A stretch of DNA of 64,000 nt from Pseudomonas hamedanensis (GTDB taxonomy: Bacteria; Pseudomonadota; Gammaproteobacteria; Pseudomonadales; Pseudomonadaceae). Position numbers and translations under genes: made by a program. The stretch lies in contig NZ_CP077091.1 in the NCBI RefSeq assembly GCF_014268595.2, positions 5,749,001-5,813,000 on the forward strand. Direction: 5' to 3'. Positions 55,419-64,000 of this stretch are shown here, one piece after another (positions within the stretch are counted from its first letter, which is position 1; every line of letters starts with the position of its first letter). Under the pieces are notes generated by a model that ran no database searches, was not told where the DNA came from, and saw nothing but the letters and a program-made list of their open reading frames with translations.

Positions 55419-55583
55419 ATGAGCAAAAAGCCAGCGAAACACGGCCCCAACAAGGCCAAATCCATCGTCGCCCAGCCCTTGTTCCGCAGCCGCCAGGAAC
55501 GACCAGCCAAGGGCAAAGGCAGCTACCGCCGCGAAGCCTTCCAGTCTGACAACTGGGAGGCTTCTTACTTTCTGGCTGCCTGA
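55419..55583 (+). CDS. arfA: Alternative ribosome-rescue factor A
   Basis: A 54-aa basic protein with the ArfA core PLFRSRQERPAKGKGSYRR followed by DNWEASYFLAA, matching the PLFRxR...KKGKGSYxR...NWEAS pattern of E. coli ArfA. ArfA recruits RF2 to ribosomes stalled on mRNA without a stop codon, as backup for tmRNA. GAGAGAACC precedes the ATG. The gene ends with a normal TGA; in E. coli a hairpin and RNase III cleavage remove the stop, and here only a weak GCTTC/GAAGC pair flanks the stop region. A transglycosylase gene follows after 61 bases. Confidence 0.88.
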   Translation: MSKKPAKHGPNKAKSIVAQPLFRSRQERPAKGKGSYRREAFQSDNWEASYFLAA

Positions 55584-55644
55584 AGCGCAGTACCCCCCGC
55601 TCATGTTAAGGTCTGCACCTGATTCGTATCTCCTGGAACCGTGC

Positions 55645-56967
55645 ATGCCCTTAAGTCTTTCCCGTCGTTGGCCTGTCCGCCAATTGATCGCTGCCTCCAG
55701 CTTCATTTTGCTTGTCGCCTGTGCGGAAAAACCCACCGCCGCCGATGCACAACCGCTTCAAGCCGCCCCGGTCACCACGGCCCCAGCGATCGTCCCGCCG
55801 GTAGTGCCGTCCGCCGACCCGCTTGATCTTCAACCCACCCAGACGTTTGCCGAATGGCAGGCCGGTTTCCGCAAGGATGCCCTGGCCGCCGGGATTCGCG
55901 CCGAGCTGTTCGATCGCGCCTTCGCCAACATCAGCTTCGATGCCAGCGTGATTCGCGCCGATCGCAGCCAGCCGGAATTCTCCCGTCCGGTATGGGAATA
56001 CCTCGACGGTGCGCTGTCGCCATTGCGGGTGCGAAAAGGTCAGGCACTGATCGAGCAGTACGCCGACATTCTGCAAAGCATTGAGCAGCGTTATGGCGTT
56101 GATCGCCAGGCATTGGTGTCGGTATGGGGCATGGAAAGCAACTTCGGCCAGTTCCAGGGCAGCAAATCGGTGATCAACTCACTGGCGACCCTGGCTTATG
56201 AAGGTCGCCGTCCGGGTTTCGCCCACGCGCAGCTGATTGCCGCCCTGCAAATTCTGCAACAGGGCGATATCACTCCCGAGAAAATGCTCGGCTCCTGGGC
56301 CGGCGCGATGGGCCAGACCCAGTTCATTCCGACCACTTACAACACCCACGCGGTGGACTTCGACGGTGACGGTCGCCGCGATATCTGGGGCAGCCCCGCC
56401 GACGCATTGGCCTCGACCGCACACTACCTGCAAAGCTCGGGCTGGCAGCGTGGCCAGCCGTGGGGTTTCGAAGTGCAAGTGCCGACCAACTTCAATTACA
56501 CCCTCGCTGACGGGGCGATTCGCAAAAGCGTTGCCGAATGGCGCCAACTGGGTGTGACCCTGCCAAATGGCGCGCAGGTCCCGTCGGGTTCCGAACAACT
56601 GTCCGCCGCCCTGCTGTTGCCCGCCGGCCATCGTGGCCCGGCGTTCCTGATCCTCGATAACTTCCGGGCGATCCTCAAGTACAACAATTCGTCGTCGTAT
56701 GCGCTGGCGGTGAGTCTGTTGTCCGAGCGTTTCAGCGGCGCAGGCCTGATCAGTGGCAACTGGCCGAAAGATGATCTACCACTGAGCCGCACCGAGCGGA
56801 TCGAGTTGCAAACGCTGCTGAGCGCGCGCAATTACGATGCCGGCACGGCAGACGGGATTATCGGCGCCAATACGCGCAAGGCGATTCGCAGTGCCCAGCA
56901 GGCGCTGGGCTGGCCGGCGGATGGTTATCCGACGCATAAGTTGCTTGAGAGCCTGCGCTCGCAATAA
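55645..56967 (+). CDS. MltB-family lytic murein transglycosylase lipoprotein with peptidoglycan-binding domain
   Basis: 440 aa. The signal peptide ends in FILLVACAEK, predicting a lipoprotein. The catalytic domain (about 75-375) shows VSVWGMESNFGQFQGSKSVI (catalytic Glu in MESNFG), AGAMGQTQFIPTTY and VDFDGDGRRDIWGSPADALA. A PG_binding_1 domain ends the protein (LLSARNYDAGTADGIIGANTR). It cleaves glycan strands with 1,6-anhydroMurNAc ends. The ATG at 55645 gives the signal peptide. A second MltB-type enzyme lies at 62573. Confidence 0.93.
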   Translation: MPLSLSRRWPVRQLIAASSFILLVACAEKPTAADAQPLQAAPVTTAPAIVPPVVPSADPLDLQPTQTFAEWQAGFRKDALAAGIRAELFDRAFANISFDASVIRADRSQPEFSRPVWEYLDGALSPLRVRKGQALIEQYADILQSIEQRYGVDRQALVSVWGMESNFGQFQGSKSVINSLATLAYEGRRPGFAHAQLIAALQILQQGDITPEKMLGSWAGAMGQTQFIPTTYNTHAVDFDGDGRRDIWGSPADALASTAHYLQSSGWQRGQPWGFEVQVPTNFNYTLADGAIRKSVAEWRQLGVTLPNGAQVPSGSEQLSAALLLPAGHRGPAFLILDNFRAILKYNNSSSYALAVSLLSERFSGAGLISGNWPKDDLPLSRTERIELQTLLSARNYDAGTADGIIGANTRKAIRSAQQALGWPADGYPTHKLLESLRSQ

Positions 56968-56979
56968 AGCGAAATCAAA

Positions 56980-57056
56980 AGATCGCAGCCTTCGGCAGCT
57001 CCTCCAGGATGATCACCGATTCCATGTAGGCGCTGCCGAAGGCTGCGATCTTTTTT
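56980..57056. repeat. Inverted repeat, GCTGCCGAAGGCTGCGATCT family, ending in T6
   Basis: The arms AGATCGCAGCCTTCGGCAGC / GCTGCCGAAGGCTGCGATCT have a 32-base loop, followed by TTTTTT. It lies between the convergent transglycosylase and ldcA genes and has the form of a rho-independent terminator on the plus strand. The other copy is at 7083. Confidence 0.88.
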
Positions 57057-57068
57057 GCTTCGCCCGAA

Positions 57069-58016
57069 TTATCGGGTTACCACATCCTGCTCCAGCATCA
57101 ACTCCTGCTTGCCCGCATCCAGCCGCACCAGCGCGCCCAACGGCAATGTCAGGTTCGGATCGCAATGGCCGCTGCGCCATCCCGACAGCACTGGAATCCG
57201 CAGCGATTCAAAGGTCTGCTTCAGTAAGCGATTCAGCGCCGCGACCTCCACACCCGCAATATCACCGACCAACACCCCACGCAACCTGGCCAGCTTGCCG
57301 GCCAGACGCATCTGGGTCAGCAGACGATCGATGCGATACAGCGGCTCGTTGATGTCCTCGATGAACAGAATCGCCCCTTCGACCTCGATCTCATAAGGCG
57401 TGCCCAATGTCGCAGCGATCATCGCCAGATTGCCGCCAAGCAAACGCCCGTGGGCGATGCCCGGCTCTACGGTAGTCAGCGGATAAGCCACCGGGTGGCT
57501 CAGCACACTGCCCGCCTTGATCTGCCCGCGCAGCATGGCGAAAAACGAAGTGACCGTCGGCGGTTCCTTGTCGCCCAGCAGATCAGCGTTGAGCAGCGGC
57601 CCGTGAAAGGTCACAAACCCGGCATAGCGGCTGATCGCCAAATGCAGCGCGGTGATGTCGCTGTAGCCGACGAAGGGCTTGGCATGGCGGCTCAGCAGGT
57701 CGTAGTCGATGCGATCCAGCAGCCGTGGCGTGCCGTAGCCGCCGCGCAGGCAAATGATCGCGGCAACCTGCGGATCGGCAAACGCGGCGTGCAGATCGCG
57801 CAGACGCACCTCATCGCTGCCGGCCAGATAGCCGTCCTTCTCGTAAACACCGGGAAACACCTTCAGTCCATAGCCACGGGCACGCATCCATTGCAGCGCC
57901 TTATCGGTGTCCAGTGCGCCCGGGCCTGCGGGCGCAATGACACCGATCAGCCCTTCCGAGGACAGTGCGGGTACGGCTCGGTGCGGACACAGGGTGTGGG
58001 TCGGTCGAACAGTCAT
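57069..58016 (-). CDS. ldcA: Muramoyltetrapeptide (LD-)carboxypeptidase
   Basis: A cytoplasmic serine peptidase (family S66) that removes D-Ala from recycled tetrapeptide. 315 aa. Features are LIGVIAPAGPGALD, AIICLRGGYGTPRLLDRID (nucleophile region), KPFVGYSDITALHLAI and the C-terminal Glu/His region (LFIEDINEPLYRIDRLL, SGWRSGHCDPNLTLPLGA). The ATG at 58016 is used. With the flanking transglycosylases it fits peptidoglycan recycling. Confidence 0.92.
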   Translation of the reverse strand: MTVRPTHTLCPHRAVPALSSEGLIGVIAPAGPGALDTDKALQWMRARGYGLKVFPGVYEKDGYLAGSDEVRLRDLHAAFADPQVAAIICLRGGYGTPRLLDRIDYDLLSRHAKPFVGYSDITALHLAISRYAGFVTFHGPLLNADLLGDKEPPTVTSFFAMLRGQIKAGSVLSHPVAYPLTTVEPGIAHGRLLGGNLAMIAATLGTPYEIEVEGAILFIEDINEPLYRIDRLLTQMRLAGKLARLRGVLVGDIAGVEVAALNRLLKQTFESLRIPVLSGWRSGHCDPNLTLPLGALVRLDAGKQELMLEQDVVTR

Positions 58017-58133
58017 CCATGGATCTCCGTGCGTAAAATCATGCTCACACAGTAGTCAGGAACGCGGACAAACAGAAGAGGCTCCGTTGCCCCGCAAGTT
58101 GCAGGAAAAATAAACACCAGCTGTAGGACAGGC

Positions 58134-58175
58134 AAAAAAAAATGCCCGCAGGATTTCAAGCCTTGCGGGCATTTT
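58134..58175 (-). terminator. Rho-independent terminator after lipA
   Basis: Read on the minus strand, AATGCCCGCA / TGCGGGCATT form a stem with a short loop followed by a run of nine T, 16 bases after the lipA stop. It closes the lipB-lipA transcript. Confidence 0.88.
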
Positions 58176-58190
58176 CCATTCAGGGCCGGA

Positions 58191-59213
58191 TCAGGAACCC
58201 AGCAGCTCTGCCTTGACCAGCTTCGCCTGCTCATCGGCGTGGTACGAGGAGCGTACCAGCGGACCGGAAGCAACGTTCTTGAAGCCCATCTTGTAGCCTT
58301 CCTCGGCGAACCAGGCGAAGGTGTCCGGGTGCACGAAACGCTGCACCGGCAAGTGGCTGCGCGACGGTTGCAGGTACTGGCCGAGGGTCAGCATGTCGAT
58401 GTCGTGTTCGCGCATGCGCTTCATCACTTCGATGACTTCGTCGTCGGTCTCACCCAGACCCAGCATCAGGCCGGACTTGGTCGGAATGTGCGGCATCATC
58501 TGCTTGAAGCGTTGCAGCAGGGTCAGCGACCACTGGTAATCCGAACCCGGACGCGCGGCCTTGTACAGGCGTGGCACGGTTTCCAGGTTGTGGTTGAACA
58601 CATCCGGCGGCTCGGCGGCAGTGATTTCCAGGGCAATGTCCATACGGCCACGGTAGTCCGGGACGAGCGTCTCGAGCTGCACGTTCGGCGACAGTTTGCG
58701 GATTTCGCGGATGCAGTCGGCAAAGTGCTGGGCGCCGCCGTCACGCAGATCGTCACGGTCAACCGAGGTGATGACCACGTACTTGAGCTTGAGGTCGGCG
58801 ATCGCAATAGCGAGGCTTTGCGGCTCATTCACGTCCAATGGCTTCGGACGACCGTGACCCACGTCGCAGAACGGGCAGCGACGGGTGCAGATGTCGCCCA
58901 TGATCATGAAGGTCGCGGTGCCGCCGGAGAAGCATTCGCCGAGGTTCGGGCAGGACGCTTCTTCGCAGACGCTGTGCAGCTTGTGCTTGCGCAGCAGGCT
59001 CTTGATGCGGTCGACTTCCGGGGAAACCGGGATGCGTACGCGGATCCAGTCGGGTTTCTTCGGCAGTTCGGTGGTCGGAATAATCTTGACCGGAATGCGT
59101 GCAACCTTCTCGGCGCCGCGCAGCTTGACGCCGGCTTCAACCTTGGGACGCGGGGCCGGGCGCTCGGTCACGTCGAGCGTCGGGATCATGGTTTGCACTG
59201 CATCAGTAGTCAT
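58191..59213 (-). CDS. lipA: Lipoyl synthase
   Basis: A radical-SAM enzyme inserting two sulfurs into octanoyl groups. 340 aa. The auxiliary-cluster motif is [12 protein letters not shown], the radical-SAM motif [13 protein letters not shown], and the conserved Ser end is [15 protein letters not shown]. The ATG at 59213 is one base from the lipB stop. The order ybeD-lipB-lipA is the usual one. Confidence 0.97.
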   Translation of the reverse strand: MTTDAVQTMIPTLDVTERPAPRPKVEAGVKLRGAEKVARIPVKIIPTTELPKKPDWIRVRIPVSPEVDRIKSLLRKHKLHSVCEEASCPNLGECFSGGTATFMIMGDICTRRCPFCDVGHGRPKPLDVNEPQSLAIAIADLKLKYVVITSVDRDDLRDGGAQHFADCIREIRKLSPNVQLETLVPDYRGRMDIALEITAAEPPDVFNHNLETVPRLYKAARPGSDYQWSLTLLQRFKQMMPHIPTKSGLMLGLGETDDEVIEVMKRMREHDIDMLTLGQYLQPSRSHLPVQRFVHPDTFAWFAEEGYKMGFKNVASGPLVRSSYHADEQAKLVKAELLGS

Positions 59214-59214
59214 A

Positions 59215-59862
59215 TCAGTCGATTCCGCCCGTGAGGGTCGTCTGCTCAGCATAGTCGAGGTGTTTGACGAGCTGCGCGCGCAGCCGGGCACTTACCTCGG
59301 CAAATTCAATCGATCCTGCGTGGTCACTCAGCTGGGTCATCGCCAGCCCGGCGTAGCCGCAGGGATTAATCCGTCGAAACGGTTCCAGGTTCATATCCAC
59401 GTTCAAGGCCAGGCCGTGAAAGGAGCAACCGTGGCGAATGCGCAAACCCAGAGAAGCGATTTTCGCTCCATCGACGTACACGCCGGGAGCATCTGGCTTG
59501 GCGGCGGCGGTGACGCCGTAGCTGGCCAGCAGTTCGATCAGGCAGGCTTCCATGCGGCTGACCAGATCACGCACGCCGAATCCCAGCTTGCGCACATCCA
59601 GCAACAGATAAGCCACCAATTGCCCGGGGCCATGATAAGTCACTTGGCCGCCACGATCGACCTGCACCACCGGAATATCGCCCGGCAGCAGCAAATGCTC
59701 GGCCTTGCCCGCCTGGCCCTGGGTGAACACCGGCGGGTGTTCGACCAGCCAGATTTCATCGGCGGCATCGCTGCCGCGTTCGTTGGTAAAGCGCTGCATG
59801 GCATGCCAGACCGGCTCGTACGCCATCTGGCCCAGCTCGCGAAAGCCCAGCGTGCCGTGCAT
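59215..59862 (-). CDS. lipB: Octanoyl-[ACP]:protein N-octanoyltransferase
   Basis: Transfers octanoate from ACP to lipoyl domains, the step before LipA. 215 aa. Motifs are [20 protein letters not shown] and [23 protein letters not shown] (catalytic Lys), then [12 protein letters not shown]. Start ATG 59862, or GTG 59865 directly before it; both touch the ybeD stop, so translation is coupled. Confidence 0.95.
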   Translation of the reverse strand: MHGTLGFRELGQMAYEPVWHAMQRFTNERGSDAADEIWLVEHPPVFTQGQAGKAEHLLLPGDIPVVQVDRGGQVTYHGPGQLVAYLLLDVRKLGFGVRDLVSRMEACLIELLASYGVTAAAKPDAPGVYVDGAKIASLGLRIRHGCSFHGLALNVDMNLEPFRRINPCGYAGLAMTQLSDHAGSIEFAEVSARLRAQLVKHLDYAEQTTLTGGID

Positions 59863-60137
59863 CACAGCACCATGTGTACGAAGCCGGTCGCCCGCAGTTC
59901 GCTGTTGATGTTGTACAGCTGGTCTTGGTCGGTGGCGACGATGTGCAACTGAATGGTGGTGTATTTGCCATTGCTGCTTGAGCGTTCATCGACCCGCTCA
60001 TCGTTGATAGTCGCGAATTTTTTCACGATTTCGATGATCTTGTCTTTGTGGCCCACGCCCGTATCGCTGATCACCTTGACGGGATAATCCGTGACAGGGA
60101 ATTCGATCTTTGGCGCCTTTACTTCGGTATCGGTCAT
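59862..60137 (-). CDS. ybeD: YbeD/DUF493 family protein
   Basis: 91 aa, a small ferredoxin-fold protein ([17 protein letters not shown], then [21 protein letters not shown]). In other species it is always next to lipB and dacA. An ACT-like regulatory role has been proposed but is not established. The ATG at 60137 is used and the stop overlaps lipB. Confidence 0.92.
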   Translation of the reverse strand: MTDTEVKAPKIEFPVTDYPVKVISDTGVGHKDKIIEIVKKFATINDERVDERSSSNGKYTTIQLHIVATDQDQLYNINSELRATGFVHMVL

Positions 60138-60169
60138 GGCGTAACGGCCTCTTAAGCCGTGGTAACGCA

Positions 60170-60202
60170 CATGGCCCCGCACCGGATCGGGGCGGGGCCA
60201 TG
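60170..60202. other. 11-bp perfect hairpin between dacA and ybeD
   Basis: CATGGCCCCGC / GCGGGGCCATG with an 11-base loop, 15 bases after the dacA stop and 33 bases before the ybeD start. It has no T run on either side. It may protect or process the mRNA between the two genes. Confidence 0.5.
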
Positions 60203-60217
60203 CAGGTCAACACTAAA

Positions 60218-61375
60218 TCAGTTGAACAAGCCGTAGAAGAATAGACGGATGCTATCCCACATGCGGCGGAAGATACCACCCTCCTCGACGCCATCCAGAG
60301 CGATCAGGTCAGCGCTGTGAACGACCTTGTCTTCCAGTTTGACTTCGACTTTACCGATCACGTCGCCCTTGGCGATTGGCGCAACCAGTTGCGGGTTCAT
60401 GGTCATGCTCGCAGCGAGCTTCTTCAGCTGGCCCTTCGGCAGAGTCATGGTCAGGTCTTGCGCCAGGCCGGCCTTGACCTGGTTGGTGGTGCCTTTCCAC
60501 ACCGGCGCCTGCGCCAGTTCAGTGCCCTTCTGGTAGAAGGTCTGGGTTTCGAAGAAGCGGAAACCGTAGGTCAGCAGCTTCTGGGTTTCAGCGGCGCGAG
60601 CCACTTCGCTGTTGGTGCCGAACACCACGGCGATCAGGCGCTGGCCGTCACGTACCGCCGAGGACACCATGCAGTAGCCGGCTTCATCGGTGTGGCCGGT
60701 TTTCAGACCGTCAACGGTCTTGTCGCGCCACAGCAGCAGGTTGCGGTTCGGCTGTTTGATGCCGTTCCAGAAGAACTCTTTCTGCGAATAGATCGCATAG
60801 TGAGCCGGGTCTTCGTGGATGATCGCGCGGGCCAGGATCGCCATGTCGTGCGCGGACGAGTAGTGCTCAGGGTTCGGCAGACCGGTCGGGTTCATGAAGT
60901 GGGTGTTGGTCATGCCCAGTTCGGTGACGGTCTTGTTCATCAGGTCGGCGAATGCGTCTTCGCTGCCGGCGATGTGTTCGGCCAGGGCGACGCTGGCGTC
61001 GTTGCCGGACTGGATGATGATGCCGTGCAGCAGGTCGCTGACCGTGACTTGCGAGCCGACCTTGATGAACATCCGCGAACCGCCGGTGCGCCAGGCGTTT
61101 TCGCTGACGGTCACCGGGTCGTTTTCACCGATCTGGCCGCGACGGATTTCCAGGGTCGCGATGTACGCGGTCATCAGCTTGGTCAGGCTGGCCGGTGGCA
61201 GACGCTGGTCGCCATTGTTTTCGACCAGCACGTTGCCGCTGCTGGCGTCCATCAGAACGTAGGCCTTGGCAGCCAGTTGTGGTGGCGACGGCATCATCTC
61301 GGCCGCAAAAGCGGCTGGCGAGAGGAGCAGCGGGACTAGCAGACACAGGCGTTTGGCAAAGGTGGTGATGTTCAT
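60218..61375 (-). CDS. dacA: D-alanyl-D-alanine carboxypeptidase (PBP5/6 type)
   Basis: A low-molecular-weight penicillin-binding protein that trims pentapeptides. 385 aa. Signal peptide with AAFAAEMMP cleavage region, SxxK in PPASLTKLMTAYIA, SxN in IIQSGNDASVALAEH, KTG in VDGLKTGHTDEAGYC. The C-terminal domain ends in an amphipathic anchor (MWDSIRLFFYGLFN) that tethers it to the membrane. It lies between rlpA and ybeD in the same direction. Confidence 0.96.
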   Translation of the reverse strand: MNITTFAKRLCLLVPLLLSPAAFAAEMMPSPPQLAAKAYVLMDASSGNVLVENNGDQRLPPASLTKLMTAYIATLEIRRGQIGENDPVTVSENAWRTGGSRMFIKVGSQVTVSDLLHGIIIQSGNDASVALAEHIAGSEDAFADLMNKTVTELGMTNTHFMNPTGLPNPEHYSSAHDMAILARAIIHEDPAHYAIYSQKEFFWNGIKQPNRNLLLWRDKTVDGLKTGHTDEAGYCMVSSAVRDGQRLIAVVFGTNSEVARAAETQKLLTYGFRFFETQTFYQKGTELAQAPVWKGTTNQVKAGLAQDLTMTLPKGQLKKLAASMTMNPQLVAPIAKGDVIGKVEVKLEDKVVHSADLIALDGVEEGGIFRRMWDSIRLFFYGLFN

Positions 61376-61562
61376 CCGTCTCTCGAAATCGCTAATGGAA
61401 ACTTGCCCGAAGGCAAAACTTATTCAGACAGCCTTCTAACGGGCCATCGCGTGTTCAGTTGCTCACTCCAGTCACCCTTGCCGGGCTTTTGTTCTTCGAC
61501 GAGCCAACAACCTGGTTCACCCCCCGAATACCGCAAGTGAACCGTCAATCAAGGTCTACGTA

Positions 61563-62573
61563 TTACTCGGTGACCACACTGGGCGAACCCAGGTTGGCCA
61601 GGCGCACGCTGTTCTGCACCTGGGCGATCTCACCCGGCGAGCCGATCGGCCCCAGGCGTACCCGGTGCAGGGTCTGCTGATTGCGCACGATCGAGCTGAT
61701 GAACACCGGAGCGCTCACCATCCCGCTGAGCTTCGACCTCAGCAGTTCGGCAGCGTCCGGGTTGGCGAACGCGCCCACCTGCAGATACTGGCCAGACGCT
61801 GGTGCAGAAGCGTTTTTTTTTGCATCGATCTGCACCGGCACTACGGCCGCAGCGTGCTGTTGCGGCGGTGGCGTCCACTGCTCGACGGTGCCGGCCGAAG
61901 CCGTGATCACCGGCGCGCTATTTTGCGCCACTTGCGGCTCGTTGAGCATCAGCGGCGCCGGACGCCCCTTGGCTGCCCACCATTGCTGCGGATCGATGCC
62001 TTCAACCTTGACCCGCGCGGTGCCGGTTTCGGCATAGCCAAGTTTCTTCGCCGCAGCGTAGGACAGGTCGATGATGCGATCGGAGTAGAACGGCCCGCGG
62101 TCATTGACGCGCAGGATCACGCTCTTGTTGTTGTCCAGGTTGGTCACCCGAACGTAGCTCGGCAGCGGCAAGGTCTTGTGCGCGGCACTCATGCCGTACA
62201 GGTCATACACTTCGCCGTTGGCGGTGTTCTGGCCATGAAACTTGGTGCCGTACCAGGACGCCGTGCCCGAAGCCACGTAGGTCTTGGATTCCTGCAACGG
62301 AAAGTAGGTCTTGCCCAGCACGGTGTACGGGTTGGCCTTGTACGGGCCGGTGTGCAGGGTCGGTGTCGCATCGGGGATGCGCGAAACATCAACGTCCCAC
62401 CACGGCGCGCCATCTTTGTGCGCGCGGTTGATGTCCAGGCCCGGTTGGGCGCGGACAGCGGTGGACGGGGTCTTCTGCGTCGGCGTGCGGCTGGTCGTGC
62501 AACTGGCGACCAGGACTGCCAACGCAGCGAAAGCCACCAGCTTCAGGGGTTTGTTGTTAGGCAATGCCTGCAT
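61563..62573 (-). CDS. rlpA: Septal ring lytic transglycosylase RlpA
   Basis: 336 aa. Lipoprotein signal (lipobox LVASCTTS), a double-psi barrel domain (about 100-195, with ASGTASWYGTKFHGQNTANGE, VRVTNLDNNKSVILRVNDRGP and RIIDLSYAAAKKLG) and a C-terminal SPOR domain (about 255-330, YLQVGAFANPDAAELLRSKL) that binds denuded septal glycan. P. aeruginosa RlpA cleaves such naked strands. Its start shares one base with the end of mltB (TAATG). Confidence 0.95.
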   Translation of the reverse strand: MQALPNNKPLKLVAFAALAVLVASCTTSRTPTQKTPSTAVRAQPGLDINRAHKDGAPWWDVDVSRIPDATPTLHTGPYKANPYTVLGKTYFPLQESKTYVASGTASWYGTKFHGQNTANGEVYDLYGMSAAHKTLPLPSYVRVTNLDNNKSVILRVNDRGPFYSDRIIDLSYAAAKKLGYAETGTARVKVEGIDPQQWWAAKGRPAPLMLNEPQVAQNSAPVITASAGTVEQWTPPPQQHAAAVVPVQIDAKKNASAPASGQYLQVGAFANPDAAELLRSKLSGMVSAPVFISSIVRNQQTLHRVRLGPIGSPGEIAQVQNSVRLANLGSPSVVTE

Positions 62574-63583
62574 TACTTGACGCCCCGTGCTTGTACCAGC
62601 TGTTCAGACAGTTGATGTACGGCCATGGCGTACATCACGCTGCGGTTATAACGCGTGATTGCGTAAAAATTCTTCAGGCCCATCCAGTATTCCGGGCCAT
62701 TGTCGCCTTCAAGGCGAAATGCAGTAACCGGCATATCATCGCGCAGCGCATCATGACTTGACCAGCCCAGCGCCCGCAACTCCGCCACCGTCTTCACCGG
62801 CTCGATGCCGGTGGTCAAGCCCTCATCGGCCTGCTCGCCACGCACATCGGCGCGGCTGACCACCGGTTCGCCGGCAACCCAGCCATGACGCTTGAAATAG
62901 CTGGCAACGCTGCCGATCGCATCGTCGGGGTTGTTCCAGATATTGATGTGGCCGTCACCGTCGAAATCTACCGCGTAGGCGCGAAAGCTGCTGGGCATGA
63001 ATTGCGGCAGGCCCATGGCCCCGGCGTACGAGCCTTTGAGGGTCAGGGGATCGACCTGCTCTTCACGGGCCAGCAAGAGGAACTCACGCAGTTCCTTGCG
63101 GAAAAATTCGGCACGGGGAGGATAGTCGAAACCGAGGGTCGACAAAGCGTCGATGACGCGGAAATTACCGGTATTACGTCCGAAAAAGGTCTCTACGCCG
63201 ATGATCGACACGATGACTTGTGCCGGCACGCCATATTCCTGCTCGGCACGGGCCAGTGTCGCCTCGTGCTGACGCCAGAAGTCCACGCCGCGGGCGATGC
63301 GCGCGTCGGTGATGAACATCGGGCGGTATTCGTTCCACTGTTTGACCCGTTCGGCGGGCTTGGAGATGGCGTCGAGAATCGACTGCTTGCGTTGCGCCTC
63401 GCGGAACACACCCATCAGTTGTTCACCGGCGAAACCGTAGTCGCGGGTCATTTCACCGACGAATTCGGCCACCTGCGGCGAGCCTTCATAGTCGCCGGCC
63501 AGCGCTTCCTGCACGCTCCCCAGCAGGCCCACCAGGCCAACCAGCGGCGCACATCGAGTCGCCCAGCCACGCATTGCTTGCAT
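62573..63583 (-). CDS. mltB: Lytic murein transglycosylase B
   Basis: 336 aa. Signal peptide (MQAMRGWATRCAPLVGLVGL...), catalytic motif VSIIGVETFFGRNTGNFRV (Glu), AGAMGLPQFMPSSFRAYAVD and WMGLKNFYAITRYNRSVMYA. There is no lipobox and it is shorter than the enzyme at 55645, so it is the soluble SltB1-like form. The ATG at 63583 is used. It lies between rodA and rlpA. Confidence 0.94.
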   Translation of the reverse strand: MQAMRGWATRCAPLVGLVGLLGSVQEALAGDYEGSPQVAEFVGEMTRDYGFAGEQLMGVFREAQRKQSILDAISKPAERVKQWNEYRPMFITDARIARGVDFWRQHEATLARAEQEYGVPAQVIVSIIGVETFFGRNTGNFRVIDALSTLGFDYPPRAEFFRKELREFLLLAREEQVDPLTLKGSYAGAMGLPQFMPSSFRAYAVDFDGDGHINIWNNPDDAIGSVASYFKRHGWVAGEPVVSRADVRGEQADEGLTTGIEPVKTVAELRALGWSSHDALRDDMPVTAFRLEGDNGPEYWMGLKNFYAITRYNRSVMYAMAVHQLSEQLVQARGVK

Positions 63584-63600
63584 TGAACTCTTCACCTTAT

Positions 63601-64000
63601 TCAAACCTGTGCGATCCACTTGCGATGGGTATGGATCGACATCAAAACCCCAAACGCTGACAGCAGCGTCACCAGCGAAGTTCCTCCGTAGCTAATGAAC
63701 GGCAACGGCACCCCTACGACCGGCAACAGGCCACTGACCATACCGATGTTGACGAAAACGTAAACAAAAAATGTCATGGTCAACGCACCGGCGAGCAACT
63801 TGCCGAACAGCGTTTGCGCCTGAGCGGTGATCACCAGGCCGCGACCGATCAACAGCAGGTAGATCAGCAGCAGCGCACAGATGCCGACCAGACCGAACTC
63901 TTCGCCGAGCACGGCAATAATGAAGTCGGTGTGGCTTTCCGGCAGAAAGTCCAGGTGCGACTGGGTGCCGAGCAGCCAGCCCTTGCCGAAAACCCCACCG
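63601..64000 (-). CDS. rodA: Rod-shape glycosyltransferase RodA, C-terminal part
   Basis: The last 133 codons of a SEDS-family peptidoglycan polymerase; the rest is beyond the window. Visible are [37 protein letters not shown], three membrane helices, and [22 protein letters not shown], all typical of RodA, with an end in [10 protein letters not shown]. It pairs with PBP2 in the elongasome. mltB follows after 17 bases. Confidence 0.95.
   Translation of the reverse strand, partial: GGVFGKGWLLGTQSHLDFLPESHTDFIIAVLGEEFGLVGICALLLIYLLLIGRGLVITAQAQTLFGKLLAGALTMTFFVYVFVNIGMVSGLLPVVGVPLPFISYGGTSLVTLLSAFGVLMSIHTHRKWIAQV

Overview
The window is chromosomal DNA from a Pseudomonas of the P. fluorescens group. 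Three things point there. The gene order from about 36.6 to 64 kb (ladS-thiD-thiE-hemL, miaB-ybeZ-ybeY-corC-lnt, leuS-lptE-holA, lipA-lipB-ybeD-dacA-rlpA-mltB-rodA) matches, as I recall it, the PA3974-PA4002 stretch of P. aeruginosa. Codon use is GC-rich throughout. The intergenic gaps are full of REP-type palindromes typical of fluorescent pseudomonads. I saw no rRNA, tRNA, CRISPR array, transposase, prophage or integrase.

1-8.8 kb: the start of a secreted protein, an NCS2 purine permease overlapping trmA, then a quinate/shikimate catabolic cluster. The cluster holds a type II dehydroquinase, an NAD-type quinate/shikimate dehydrogenase, a TetR regulator, a 3-dehydroshikimate dehydratase fused to an HPPD-like domain (quiC), and an MFS transporter. 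Together these would import quinate or shikimate and convert it to protocatechuate.

8.8-36.5 kb: mixed housekeeping and accessory genes. These include two EamA exporters (one divergent from an Lrp regulator), a YpfJ-type zinc peptidase, an alpha/beta hydrolase, a HAD phosphatase with tesB, GNAT, an HDAC-family deacetylase, a YhiN-type flavoprotein and rhlE. Further on are a NYN nuclease with a DEDDh exonuclease, DUF2076, YciC, an EEP hydrolase, a CgeB-like glycosyltransferase, hrpB, a cation diffusion exporter, DUF6515, a second Lrp, DUF2788, rluE, amn and aidB.

36.6-64 kb: ladS (a GacS-network sensor), thiamine and heme genes, tRNA methylthiolation (miaB), the ybeZ-ybeY-corC-lnt operon, leuS, LPS assembly (lptE), DNA polymerase III delta (holA), and a short arfA gene for ribosome rescue. 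The end is a cell-envelope block: two MltB-type transglycosylases, ldcA, lipoate synthesis (lipA, lipB), ybeD, dacA, rlpA and rodA (cut by the window end).

The most unusual structure is a 265-bp palindromic element at 47520-47784. It sits exactly at the start of lnt. It appears to have split the old ribosome-binding site and start codon from the gene, and its right arm supplies a new ribosome-binding site, start codon and four extra codons. Three other palindromic repeat families occupy at least sixteen gaps.
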